This document shows positions 23,801-32,120 of a stretch of DNA of 64,000 bases, piece by piece. The notes below the pieces were generated by a model. The model was not told the DNA's origin. It saw only the letters and a list, made by a program, of their open reading frames with translations, and did no database searches. Numbering within the stretch: the first letter of the stretch is position 1; each line of letters begins with the position of its first letter. Origin of the DNA: Pseudanabaena galeata CCNP1313 (GTDB taxonomy: Bacteria > Cyanobacteriota > Cyanobacteriia > Pseudanabaenales > Pseudanabaenaceae); contig NZ_CP112874.1 in assembly GCF_029910235.1 (NCBI RefSeq), positions 4,144,501-4,208,500 of the forward strand, written 5' to 3'. The position numbers and the translations under genes were made by a program.

Positions 23801-24841
23801 TTAGGCTAAAATTTTTTGATGAATCAAAGCTTGCTGTTTAAATTGCTGCACCCGATCGCTTAATAACGGATCGCGATTTTCGAGATTATTAACCCAAATA
23901 TCGGCAATTAACTGAGCATCTTCTGGCAAATCCCCTAATTCCCAACCAGAGGTTCCTAAATCTTTCATCAAATAAGAAACCTTCGGATCATAGCTAATTG
24001 CCGAACAATGACTACCCTCAGCCGCCGCCATAATCAATCCATGTAACCGCATCGCAATCGTCAAATCCACACCATTAAAAATTCCCTTGAGGCGGCGGGG
24101 ATCTTTTTGGATAATGATTTGGCTATGATTTGGTAGTTTTTCATTGAGTGCATCACAAATTGCTTGGGCGATCGCCTTATCTTGAGATGGCTGAAAGGGA
24201 ATTAGTAAAATGTGCGCCTCGGTTTGCATCTGTAACTTTTGCAAAGCCTCAGTAATCGTAGCAATGCGACAAGAAGTTAGCTCAGGATGCGATCGCAAAA
24301 CTACCGCAACACGGATTTTCGATAAATCACGATCCATATTCACTGGAGTTGCCGACAAAGCCCATACAGGATCGGGCGCAACGATACTCGCAACTTGCCA
24401 GTCGGCTAATAATTGTGCTGATTGGGGATCGCGTACAGACACCGATGCACATCCCTGAAAAGCACGTCGGGCAATCCATTTACTCATTTTGCGTTTGAGT
24501 GGTCCCACACCTTGCGCCCAAGCGATCGTTTGTAGTCCCATCCCCTGCGCCAAGCCCATCAATCCTCCGTAATAAATCGGATTTCTGGCACTTGTGGCAT
24601 CCTGCATCAAGCTACCGCCGCCCCAAATAAATAAATCCGATCGCTTTAGTTCATTGAGCAATGCAAATACTGAATAGCGATCGCTAGCTTCGACCTGATG
24701 CAAATTTTCGGTAGCTCTGGGACTAGCAGACAAGACAAGCGGTTGGACATCATTGGGCAGCATTTGCAACAATGTGGCAAGCAAAGCCTCATCGCCACCA
24801 TTCCCCATTCCGTAATATCCACATAAAACCGCACGTCGCAT
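23801..24841 (-). CDS. csaB: Polysaccharide pyruvyl transferase CsaB
   Basis: 346 residues. Family members transfer pyruvate from phosphoenolpyruvate to cell-wall polysaccharide; the ketal-pyruvylated polymer anchors SLH-domain proteins. Blocks seen: VLCGYYGMGNGGDEALLATLL at the N-terminus, FIWGGGSLMQDATS, QGVGPLKRK, SVRDPQS, and DLTIAMRLHGLIMAAAEG. An SLH-type L,D-transpeptidase is encoded at 10778-11878, and SLH proteins are common in cyanobacteria, which fits this role. It stands alone, followed by a hairpin. Confidence 0.92.
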   Translation of the reverse strand: MRRAVLCGYYGMGNGGDEALLATLLQMLPNDVQPLVLSASPRATENLHQVEASDRYSVFALLNELKRSDLFIWGGGSLMQDATSARNPIYYGGLMGLAQGMGLQTIAWAQGVGPLKRKMSKWIARRAFQGCASVSVRDPQSAQLLADWQVASIVAPDPVWALSATPVNMDRDLSKIRVAVVLRSHPELTSCRIATITEALQKLQMQTEAHILLIPFQPSQDKAIAQAICDALNEKLPNHSQIIIQKDPRRLKGIFNGVDLTIAMRLHGLIMAAAEGSHCSAISYDPKVSYLMKDLGTSGWELGDLPEDAQLIADIWVNNLENRDPLLSDRVQQFKQQALIHQKILA

Positions 24842-24914
24842 ACTGATCGTCCCAAATATTTTTTAGCGTTGCCGCAATTCTTACGGGATATCATTGTCGC
24901 GCATTTTCACCAAC

Positions 24915-24969
24915 AAAAGCCAAAAGAAGAGTGGCGGCGCAAAGCGCCGCCACTCTTCTTTTGGCTTTT
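24915..24969. repeat. 26-bp perfect palindrome
   Basis: Arms 24915-24940 and 24944-24969, loop AAA, tip GGCGGCGC-AAA-GCGCCGCC as in 23560-23612 although the outer arms differ completely. Confidence 0.7.
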
Positions 24970-24974
24970 ACCCC

Positions 24975-25057
24975 AAAACCAAGAAATCCTTTGAAAGTGT
25001 TGCGAAGCAACACTTTCAAAGGATTTCTTGGTTTTAGTTTGAGCGCAAAGCGCTGTA
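24975..25057. repeat. 29-bp palindrome; truncated relative of the 105-bp element
   Basis: Perfect 29-bp arms (24975-25003 and 25007-25035), loop GAA. Read on the minus strand from 25057 it begins TACAGCGCTTTGCGCTCAAA and continues like copies A and B of the 105-bp element, but the other end is missing. It ends next to the stop of the 25060-25626 gene. Confidence 0.6.
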
Positions 25058-25059
25058 AA

Positions 25060-25626
25060 TTAGGCAATTTCGATAAAAGTGGCACTCATGACTAGTGTTA
25101 CACCAATTAATAACCAAATAATTGGCATGTATTCAGGACTGACAAAACTATTACCTAGCTGCATCAAGGCGATCGCCATACCTGTCATGCTGGCGAGCAT
25201 GATCGCCCATAACCAATGCAAATGAACGCGACTAGAGCGTTTCTTAGATTTTTTTAAAGGTTTTGGGTACGCAGTTGATAGATAAACCTGAGTCTGTGGC
25301 GATCGCTTTGCCATCGGACGATGAGCAATAACTTGAGTTGCACCTAGGGATTTTGGGTGCTTTGGTAATATTTTGTGGGGGATTTGTTGAGTAATATTTT
25401 GTGTAAATCTTGACTTTAGCTGTCTGCGTTTTTGGTAGATGCGTTTTTCAATTTTCTTGAGTCGAAACCAAAATATTAACAACAGCGTAATTGCGATTGA
25501 GCCTATAGCGATCGCTAACTTGGCTAAAAAAAGCAGCAAGTCTATGTTTTCTTGAAGGGATAAAACAATTGCCATATATGCTGCAATCAAGCCAAATTGC
25601 GGATGTATTTCACAACATTGTTTCAT
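25060..25626 (-). CDS. Hypothetical membrane protein
   Basis: 188 residues, not recognised. Three or four hydrophobic helices: about 10-25, about 32-52 (LAIAIGSIAITLLLIFWF), about 140-158 (LWAIMLASMTGMAIALMQL) and about 168-186. Between them (53-138) is a strongly basic, probably cytoplasmic stretch rich in Lys and Arg. The first 14 residues could be extra; an internal Met at residue 18 is possible. No neighbours on the same transcript are evident. Confidence 0.55.
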   Translation of the reverse strand: MKQCCEIHPQFGLIAAYMAIVLSLQENIDLLLFLAKLAIAIGSIAITLLLIFWFRLKKIEKRIYQKRRQLKSRFTQNITQQIPHKILPKHPKSLGATQVIAHRPMAKRSPQTQVYLSTAYPKPLKKSKKRSSRVHLHWLWAIMLASMTGMAIALMQLGNSFVSPEYMPIIWLLIGVTLVMSATFIEIA

Positions 25627-25719
25627 CTCACCCTAAAACTCACGAACTAGAAATCGTCAGCAAAAGTGTCATCAAAAACATGACAAATAAACGCAGAGCA
25701 GTGTTTATTTGCTGTAAAA

Positions 25720-25750
25720 AAGTAAAAGGGCGCTTTGCGCCCTTTTACTT
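25720..25750. repeat. 14-bp palindrome
   Basis: Perfect arms 25720-25733 and 25737-25750, loop TTT, tip GGGCGC-TTT-GCGCCC. Confidence 0.6.
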
Positions 25751-25771
25751 AGAATCTATTTAAAAAGTTTT

Positions 25772-25848
25772 GATATCCCTAATTCCCCTTAAAAAGGGGG
25801 ACTTTTTTAATCTTTTCCCCCCTTTCGTAAGGGGGGCTAGGGGGGATC
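25772..25848. repeat. CCCCTTAAAAAGGGG / CCCCCCTAGCCCCC inverted repeat
   Basis: GATATCCCTAATTCCCC at the left pairs with GGGGGGCTAGGGGGGATC at the right, with two internal stem-loops. Same style as 23638-23716. Together with 25720-25750 it fills the spacer between two converging or tandem minus-strand genes. Confidence 0.5.
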
Positions 25849-25891
25849 AATTAGTATTTTTAGCGAAAGTCAAGACTTTTCAAACAGGCTC

Positions 25892-26239
25892 TTAAGTTTG
25901 GCTGCTCAAATAAGTCAATTCCACATTTGGGGCAAGCGTAATCACATCACCATTACGCAAATCATAGGAAGAGGCAACCTTCATATGATGATTAATAATT
26001 ACGCCATTGACACTGGGCTTTCCAGAAAGATCGCCATCAATAATTCGATATAAATAGCGCCCTCCCTCCCCAGGTACACGCAGCAACACGGCATGTTGAC
26101 GAGAAACAAACCGCGAATAAAGCTGAATATCATTATTCACATCCCGCCCAATCGTATACTTTAAGCCATCAAGTGCGAGTTTTCTACTACCTCTCGCATC
26201 TGTGATTAATAGCGTGTGACTAACGTGTATTTCGCTCAT
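25892..26239 (-). CDS. FHA-domain protein
   Basis: 115 residues, a single forkhead-associated domain that binds phosphothreonine peptides. Core residues are present: YTIGRDVNNDIQL (Gly-Arg), FVSRQHAVLL (Ser-Arg-x-His), and VNGVII (Asn-Gly). The N-terminal strand SHTLLITDARGSRKL completes the sandwich. No other domain is attached. A paralogue of very similar layout lies at 26462-26842, so the pair probably arose by tandem duplication. A Ser/Thr kinase partner is not seen in the window. Confidence 0.9.
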   Translation of the reverse strand: MSEIHVSHTLLITDARGSRKLALDGLKYTIGRDVNNDIQLYSRFVSRQHAVLLRVPGEGGRYLYRIIDGDLSGKPSVNGVIINHHMKVASSYDLRNGDVITLAPNVELTYLSSQT

Positions 26240-26461
26240 TAGCTCACCAAAAAAAGAAGTAGATGTGGCTTACCAGCGAAAAGTATATGCTACTGGTAGG
26301 CATTTGGTTTAATCTCGCTCTACTTTACTCTACAAACGGATTGAATTATAGAGTTTTTCTCAAAAGTTCGCGAATCTCTGCAATTTGTGGAGCATCTGTG
26401 CAGTTACAAAATGTACATTCAATGAGTTTATTAAAACCTAGTCTTTAAGTTGCCCTATTTT

Positions 26462-26842
26462 TTAAATTAACTTCGGCGCAAGATACAGAATATGAACATC
26501 AGGCGCAAAAGTGACAATATCACCGTCTTGCAGATCGTAGGAAGAAACTTTGTGGATCGCGTTTAAGACAATCCCATTTTTACTGAGTTTACCAGAAGCA
26601 CTACCATCAATAATCCGATAAGTATCAAGGCGATCGCGATGATGTACCTTTCGTAAGATGGCGTGATATCGCGAGACAAAATCGGAGTCAAGATGCACGG
26701 TATTATCAGTTTCACGACCGATTGTATATTGACTAGCAACTAGCTTGATCTTGCGAGTTCCACTGTTGTCAGTTACTACCAACATGTGGTCAGAGGAAAG
26801 ATTGACACTGATTTCAGACTCTTCATGTGTTGTAGTTGACAT
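26462..26842 (-). CDS. FHA-domain protein
   Basis: 126 residues, single FHA domain with YTIGRETDNTVHL, FVSRYHAILRKV and LSKNGIVLN. It is similar along its whole length to the protein at 25892-26239 (shared ...SGK.S.NG...VSSYDL..GD..T.AP.V pattern), with an extra acidic N-terminal tail (TTTHEESEISVNLS). The 222 bases between the two hold no clear gene. The protein should act in phosphothreonine-dependent signalling; the target is unknown. Confidence 0.9.
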   Translation of the reverse strand: MSTTTHEESEISVNLSSDHMLVVTDNSGTRKIKLVASQYTIGRETDNTVHLDSDFVSRYHAILRKVHHRDRLDTYRIIDGSASGKLSKNGIVLNAIHKVSSYDLQDGDIVTFAPDVHILYLAPKLI

Positions 26843-26912
26843 ATTTTTATTGTTACTCTTATTTTATTCGTTTAACTTAATCTGTAGTTAACGGCGAAAG
26901 CAAGCTCCTTTA

Positions 26913-27045
26913 GCAGCAATTCTCATTATAAAAATCGGTTTTTTGAAAGTCCGCCAACGGCGGGCTTTCAAAAAACCGATTTTGGTAGTTTCAGCGCCTT
27001 TGGCTCTGGAACTACCAAAATCAGCTTCATACTGAGAATTGCTGC
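26913..27045. repeat. 133-bp element with GCAGCAATTCTCA ends
   Basis: 13-bp perfect terminal inverted repeats (26913-26925 and 27033-27045). Inside are two stem-loops, one around AAAATCGGTTTTTTGAAAG and one around TTGGTAGTTTC. A decayed relative of one end (AAAATCGGTTTCATAATGAG) is visible near 29086-29105. Lies 84 bases upstream of prfB. Confidence 0.6.
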
Positions 27046-27128
27046 ATCTTTAAGAATGACGGTAAAACGCTTACCTTGGTTGCTATACAATACTTAATTA
27101 AAAACTGCTATATCGGAGAAATATTTTA

Positions 27129-28236
27129 GTGGATGTTACGGAGATCGCACGCCAGACCCAGATTTTATCTCAGCGCCTGAGCATTGCTCAGGACTATCTT
27201 TGACGTACCTGCGATCGCTGCCAAAATTAGTGACCTAGAACAAACGGCTGCTCAGCCCGAATTTTGGGAAAATAGTGACCAAGCCCAAACAACAATGCGC
27301 GAGCTAGATGCGCTGAAATCTTACCTTGAAAAGTTCGATCGCTGGCATCAAACCATCGAAAATCTGGAGGCGATCGCGGAACTGCTAATCCTTGAGGATG
27401 ATCCCTCTCTGGCGAATGAAGCCAAACAAAGCCTGACTCAAATGCTGCAAGAAATGGATCGCTGGGATCTAGAGCAATTGCTGTCAGGAACGTATGACAA
27501 ATACGATGCGATTTTGACAATTAACGCGGGGGCTGGTGGTACTGACTCTCAAGACTGGACGGAAATGCTGCTACGGATGTATACCCGTTTTTGTGAGTCC
27601 CAAGGCTATAAAGTGGAGATTTCGGAAATTTCTGAAGGTGAAGAGGCGGGAATTAAGTCCGTAACTTTGCTAGTCCATGGACGTTATGCCTATGGCTATC
27701 TCGCGCCTGAGAAAGGTACTCATCGCCTTGTGCGGATTTCGCCTTTTAATGCCAATGACAAGCGCCAAACTAGTTTTGCTGGTGTGGAAGTAATGCCACT
27801 ACTAGAAGAGGATATCGATCTCGATATTGATCCGAAAGAACTAGAAATCACGACAACCAGAGCAGGTGGTAAAGGTGGTCAAAACGTCAACAAGGTGGAA
27901 ACGGCGGTGCGAATTACCCATTTGCCCACAGGAATTTCAGTACGCTGTACACAAGAGCGATCGCAATTACAAAATAAAGAAACTGCAATGCGCTTGCTGA
28001 AAGCTAAGTTACTGATTATCGCCCAAGAGCAACGCGCTCAGAAAATCGCCGATATTCGTGGAGATATGGTGGAAGCTGCTTGGGGTAACCAAATTCGCAA
28101 CTATGTGTTTCATCCTTACCAATTAGTCAAGGATTTACGCACAGGTGAAGAAACTACAAATATTCAAAATGTTATGGATGGAGCGCTTGAGCCTTTCATT
28201 CAGTCATATTTGCGGCAACAAAATCAGCCTATTTGA
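27129..28236 (+). CDS. prfB: Peptide chain release factor 2, with programmed +1 frameshift
   Basis: RF2 recognises UGA and UAA stop codons. Translation starts at a GTG (27129) with GGAG upstream, reads 24 codons to an in-frame TGA at 27201-27203, and must shift +1 at CTT-TGA-C to continue from 27202 to the stop at 28236, giving about 369 residues in total. An internal CAGGAC just before TATCTTTGAC is the expected Shine-Dalgarno-like stimulator. The main frame has the RF2 tripeptide in VRISPFNAN and the catalytic GGQ in [12 protein letters not shown]. This is the classic autoregulation of RF2: scarce factor favours the shift. Confidence 0.95.
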
Positions 28237-28263
28237 GTCAATATTTTTAGATATGGGGACATG

Positions 28264-28320
28264 CGATTTAATAATTTGTTGTAACGGGGCTTAGCCTTGC
28301 TACAACAAATTATTAAATCG
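28264..28320. terminator. Terminator of prfB
   Basis: 20-bp perfect arms (28264-28283 and 28301-28320) around a 17-base loop, 27 bases after the prfB stop. Confidence 0.6.
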
Positions 28321-28372
28321 TAAAACCCTAAAAGATTACGTCCTTAGTATTTTTGACGATTGGCGATTTATT

Positions 28373-28975
28373 ATGAATAATTGGTATCAGAGGCATTCGG
28401 TTTATTTCCAGCAATTAGCCTATAAACAAACCCAAAATCTAGGTTTAACATCGGATCAAAGTGATGTTAAGGATCATTTAAAAAAATATCTAGGTCAGGG
28501 GATAGGTTTAACTAGCCTATTTGGTCTATGCATGGTCATCGGCACAATTGTTGAGCCGATGATCAGTGGTAATCGCTTAGCTGTATTTGCTGAAACCTGT
28601 GTGAAACCATCATCTTTACAAAATTTTCTCAACAAAGTTACCTTGGGCGAAGACCATATCGATCGCTATGCCGCCGCCGCCAATGCGATCGAAAATAAAC
28701 GTCTAGAAATTTTTAGAGCTGCTAAGAGTAACCCTAATTGGAGTGCCGTCGCTAGTCTTGCAGAATCGAAACAAACTAGGGTCTGCGATCTTGCGTCTCC
28801 CCCACAATTTTTGCAAGTGCTTTGTGATCAGCTACGCAGCTATAGTGAGGAAGAAATTTGTCGGCATGGATTTACGGCTAAAGAGTTTAATCAAATTACG
28901 CTAGAGCAGAAACAAAATCCACAACTGAGAAGCCTAATCCAAAGCAAGCAAATTCAACTAAGAGGCGGCAATTAA
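28373..28975 (+). CDS. Hypothetical protein, possibly DUF4168-like
   Basis: 200 residues. One hydrophobic segment (about 42-62: GIGLTSLFGLCMVIGTIVEPM) after a polar N-terminus suggests a membrane anchor with the rest outside. The C-terminal half has repeated helix pairs: IDRYAAAANAIENKRLEIFRA and EEICRHGFTAKEFNQITLEQKQNP, the latter pattern recalling DUF4168 proteins, which are secreted or membrane proteins of unknown role. Two cysteines flank the middle part. A strong terminator follows six bases after the stop. Confidence 0.6.
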   Translation: MNNWYQRHSVYFQQLAYKQTQNLGLTSDQSDVKDHLKKYLGQGIGLTSLFGLCMVIGTIVEPMISGNRLAVFAETCVKPSSLQNFLNKVTLGEDHIDRYAAAANAIENKRLEIFRAAKSNPNWSAVASLAESKQTRVCDLASPPQFLQVLCDQLRSYSEEEICRHGFTAKEFNQITLEQKQNPQLRSLIQSKQIQLRGGN

Positions 28976-28980
28976 AAGCC

Positions 28981-29027
28981 ATAAAAAACAAAAACGAGAA
29001 GCTATGCTTCTCGTTTTTGTTTTTTAT
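28981..29027. terminator. Terminator hairpin
   Basis: 22-bp perfect arms (28981-29002 and 29006-29027), loop TAT, ending in T-rich sequence. The rest of the 330-base spacer up to pilM (29028-29305) holds a decayed repeat end and the pilM promoter. Confidence 0.75.
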
Positions 29028-29217
29028 ATAGCAATGCAAGAGATAGCTAGGACAAGTGACTACAGCTATAGGCGCTGGCAAAACCAAAATCGGTTTCATA
29101 ATGAGAATTTCTGGGAGATATATGTTTTGTTTGCTAAAACGTCCAAAATCGTCTATAAGAAACAAGGCAAAATCAGACATCTATGGCAATGGTGATGATT
29201 ATTTTTTTCTTGTCCTA

Positions 29218-29245
29218 TTGACAATGGTCACTTACAGTCTATAAT
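29218..29245 (+). promoter_or_regulatory. Promoter of the pilMNOQ cluster
   Basis: TTGACA at 29218-29223 and TATAAT at 29240-29245 with a 16-base spacer: a consensus group 1 sigma promoter. Transcription would start near 29252, about 50 bases before pilM. Confidence 0.7.
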
Positions 29246-29305
29246 CCCTCCATTGTTTAGTATGCCCAGTGCTACAAAAGCTACAAAACTCATAAAGACA
29301 CGCTT

Positions 29306-30415
29306 ATGTTCGGCTTAAAATTTGGCGGAAAGTCTAAGAAAGGCATCGGAATCGAAATCACTTCCGAGAAAGTAAACCTAGTTCAATTGCGCCGCAAGGG
29401 GCAATCTTCTTACAAGCTAGTGACGTATGGTAGCGTCGAGCTTCCTGAAGGCACTGTTGAAGAAGGACGCATTCTCGATCCTGTAGCGCTGGGAGAAGTT
29501 ATTCGCAGTTTGCTAGCAGACAAAAAAATAAAAGTTAAGAAGGTTGCCACGGCTCTACCTGGTCGCGAGACAGTGAGTCGTCTGATTCGCCTACCTGCGG
29601 AAATTCCTGATTTAGAATTGCGCGAAATGGTTCTTAATCAAGAAGCTAGCCTCTACCTACCTTTTCCCCGTGAAGATGCTGATGTGGATTATCAAAAGCT
29701 GGGTACGGCTCTTGATGATGACGGTATCGAGCGAATAGAGATTCTGATGGTGGCTACACCTAAAGAGGTCACAGATAGCTATATGCAAGCTTTGGAAATA
29801 GCACAGCTACAGGTTGATGTTGTTGAAGTTAGTAGTTTTGCCCTCATTCGAGCCATGCACAATGAGCTAGCAAGATTTAGTACTTTAGCGGAAGCCGTAG
29901 CGATCGTGGATATTGAGTACGAAGCAACAGAAATTACTGTAACCGTCGATGGGGTTCCGCAATTTTCGCGAACATTCCCCATTGGCACTGCTCAAATCCA
30001 GAACGCTCAACTACGAGCCATCAATCTCCCCCCACGACGGACAACGGATATGGAGATGTTGAGTTCGACTGTTGTGCCTGTCCAGTCTATGGATACAGCA
30101 AGTCTCGCAGGTGGCGGAGGCACTCCAGGTGATGCGGCTATTATGCGAGTTGTTGGTGATCTATCCGATGAACTAAGACGCTCAATTGACTTCTATACTA
30201 GTCAGTCCCCTGGCTCTGATGTTGTGCAGTTACTGATTGCAGGTCCTGGTGCTTGTATTGGTCAATTAAATGAGTTCTTCAGCCAACGTCTTGGTATTGC
30301 TGCTATTGCAGTTGATCCACTTACTGCGGTTGGTGTCACTGTTGATGGTGACATTCCCATTGAGGAACGCATGGCAATGTCTGTTGCTCTAGGTCTAGGT
30401 TTGAGGGAGGTTTAA
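29306..30415 (+). CDS. pilM: Type IV pilus assembly protein PilM
   Basis: 369 residues. Actin-like cytoplasmic ATPase-fold protein that binds the N-terminal tail of PilN and links the pilus motor to the alignment complex. Blocks: IGIEITSEKVNLVQLRRKG at the N-terminus, VATALPGRETVSRLIRLP, EMVLNQEASLYLPF, AVAIVDIEYEATEITV, and GDLSDELRRSIDFYTSQSPGSDV near the end. It starts the cluster with a consensus promoter upstream, and pilN begins nine bases after its stop. Confidence 0.95.
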   Translation: MFGLKFGGKSKKGIGIEITSEKVNLVQLRRKGQSSYKLVTYGSVELPEGTVEEGRILDPVALGEVIRSLLADKKIKVKKVATALPGRETVSRLIRLPAEIPDLELREMVLNQEASLYLPFPREDADVDYQKLGTALDDDGIERIEILMVATPKEVTDSYMQALEIAQLQVDVVEVSSFALIRAMHNELARFSTLAEAVAIVDIEYEATEITVTVDGVPQFSRTFPIGTAQIQNAQLRAINLPPRRTTDMEMLSSTVVPVQSMDTASLAGGGGTPGDAAIMRVVGDLSDELRRSIDFYTSQSPGSDVVQLLIAGPGACIGQLNEFFSQRLGIAAIAVDPLTAVGVTVDGDIPIEERMAMSVALGLGLREV

Positions 30416-30424
30416 AAGGTTGTT

Positions 30425-31132
30425 ATGTATACACTTGATATTAATTTTTTAAGCGATCGCATTGCGGATGAAGCACAATCAGCAGAACGTCCACCGATCG
30501 CTGATTCCCAGTTTTTAGTCTATGGTGGTGCGGCGGCTGTAGTTGCCTTTGCTATAGTTGGCGGCGCATTTTTGGTTCTAAACGCACAAAATGAGGGTAT
30601 TCAACAGGAACTTTCAGCTTTAAGTGCTAGGGAGTCACAACTAAACAGTCAACTTGCAGCTTTGAATGCTCAAGAAAATGAATTGCAGGCGATTGTAGCT
30701 AGAACTGGAGAACTAGTAAATCTGTTTGTTGGTAATTTTCCTGTGAGTGCGATCGCTGATGACATCAGAAAACGTACTCCCATTACAGTTCAAGTAGAGG
30801 CGATCACCCAAGCATCAGTTGCCGCAACCGCTACGGAGCGTGCAACAACCACTATCTCTCTGACAGGCAAGGCAACTAGCTACAATGAACTAAATGACTT
30901 TCTATTGTTACTTAAAGCCTCGCCTTTACTAGAGGATAAGGACACAGTATTAGTCCAATCCGCTTTGCAGCCAGCAACTTCTGATAAAAACTTTAACTTG
31001 GTCAACTTCCAAATCCGCACAGCTATTACCTCAAAAAGTCCTGCGGAGATCTTGCCTGACCTCCAAAAGACAGGATCTGATGGGTTAGTTACCAGAGTCA
31101 ATCTATTAAAGCAACAGGGAGTAATCAAATAA
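30425..31132 (+). CDS. pilN: Type IV pilus assembly protein PilN
   Basis: 235 residues. The short cytoplasmic N-terminus MYTLDINFLSDR matches the PilM-binding INLL-type motif of PilN. One membrane helix (about 34-57: VYGGAAAVVAFAIVGGAFLVL) is followed by a coiled coil (GIQQELSALSARESQLNSQL) and a periplasmic ferredoxin-like domain with PITVQVEAITQ. Together with PilO it forms the inner-membrane alignment complex. pilO starts two bases after its stop. Confidence 0.92.
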   Translation: MYTLDINFLSDRIADEAQSAERPPIADSQFLVYGGAAAVVAFAIVGGAFLVLNAQNEGIQQELSALSARESQLNSQLAALNAQENELQAIVARTGELVNLFVGNFPVSAIADDIRKRTPITVQVEAITQASVAATATERATTTISLTGKATSYNELNDFLLLLKASPLLEDKDTVLVQSALQPATSDKNFNLVNFQIRTAITSKSPAEILPDLQKTGSDGLVTRVNLLKQQGVIK

Positions 31133-31133
31133 A

Positions 31134-31883
31134 ATGGCAAACGTTGGAGCTGCTTCAGGAATTGAAGAAATTGGAGGTGGTGTAACTCTATTTGGTGTCA
31201 CCTTTACTTCAAAGATTTTAGGTATCTTGATCGGAGTTGGTGGCGTTGGTCTAGCGGCTTATGTGGCTAGTACCTCTGTAATGCCAATCTGGGAATCAGT
31301 GCAGTCTGGTCAACAAAACATTGCCGATACAAAGACTAAAGTTACGACATTGGAAGGGCAAGTGGCAAGCAAAGGCAACATTGCTCAAAGAATTGAGGAG
31401 GCAAATCAGCAGAATAAATTTGTTCTATCACTTTTGCCAAATGTAGATAACATTGATACGCTAATCCGCGATATTCAAGAGCAAATTCCCAAAACAATTG
31501 TGATTGCTCTACCTCCAGATTTTTCCTATGAATTAGCAGGAACTCTAAGGACTTTCCAACCCACTGCACCAGTTGTAGGAACACAGTATAATACCTACTC
31601 TTTTACGGTTGGGTTTGATGGCAAGTTTGAAGATGTGTTGAATACAATTCAGAGGATTGAGCGATTAAGACCTTTGCTAATTGTCAAAGATTTAAAACTA
31701 ACTAAGAAGGCTTTACCAACTACTACTTTTAAGTTTTCACGCCCGATCGCGGCTGGCAAAGAAAAAGAAATTTTGGATAGCTTACCGCCATTAATTGGAG
31801 CAGATTTTACTCTGCAAGCTTTTGTTCCAAAAACTGAGGAGGAGCTTAAGGCTGCTGCTGCTGCTGCCGCGCCACCAAAATAA
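31134..31883 (+). CDS. pilO: Type IV pilus assembly protein PilO
   Basis: 249 residues. One membrane helix (about 30-52), a coiled-coil stretch (about 58-95) and a periplasmic domain (about 100-240: LIRDIQEQIPKTIVIALPP, YTFSVGFDG-like strand FTVGFDGKFEDVLNTIQRIERL). Pairs with PilN in the periplasm. The C-terminus is unusually Ala/Pro-rich. A 20-base palindrome follows the stop at 31891-31910 and may limit read-through into pilQ, which has its own likely promoter. Confidence 0.9.
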   Translation: MANVGAASGIEEIGGGVTLFGVTFTSKILGILIGVGGVGLAAYVASTSVMPIWESVQSGQQNIADTKTKVTTLEGQVASKGNIAQRIEEANQQNKFVLSLLPNVDNIDTLIRDIQEQIPKTIVIALPPDFSYELAGTLRTFQPTAPVVGTQYNTYSFTVGFDGKFEDVLNTIQRIERLRPLLIVKDLKLTKKALPTTTFKFSRPIAAGKEKEILDSLPPLIGADFTLQAFVPKTEEELKAAAAAAAPPK

Positions 31884-31980
31884 ATATCGACAAGGGGCTT
31901 AAGCCCCTTGCTAATGTACTGATTGCTGATTGTCTTAACTTACAGACATATTATTTTTTTGATTTGAAATTGACAAAGTA

Positions 31981-31989
31981 TGGTATAAT
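31981..31989 (+). promoter_or_regulatory. Extended -10 promoter candidate for pilQ
   Basis: TGGTATAAT: a perfect -10 (31984-31989) with the TGN extension and no well-spaced -35. Lies about 130 bases before the pilQ ATG; the long leader would carry untranslated sequence of unknown role. Confidence 0.5.
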
Positions 31990-32120
31990 CTCGCACCATA
32001 ATCGCGTCAATTCTGTCTTGGTTATGTCGTTCTTTTAATTAGGACATGTTCAAGTTTCTACAGATTTACTACTAAAGATTAAGTGTATTGAGTTCCGTAA
32101 GGGACAAGAGGAGTGTAATT

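Noticed and set aside
26263-26448. 61-residue plus-strand frame between the two FHA genes
   Set aside because: No ribosome site, no recognisable domain and no support from neighbouring genes; a chance frame in AT-rich spacer.
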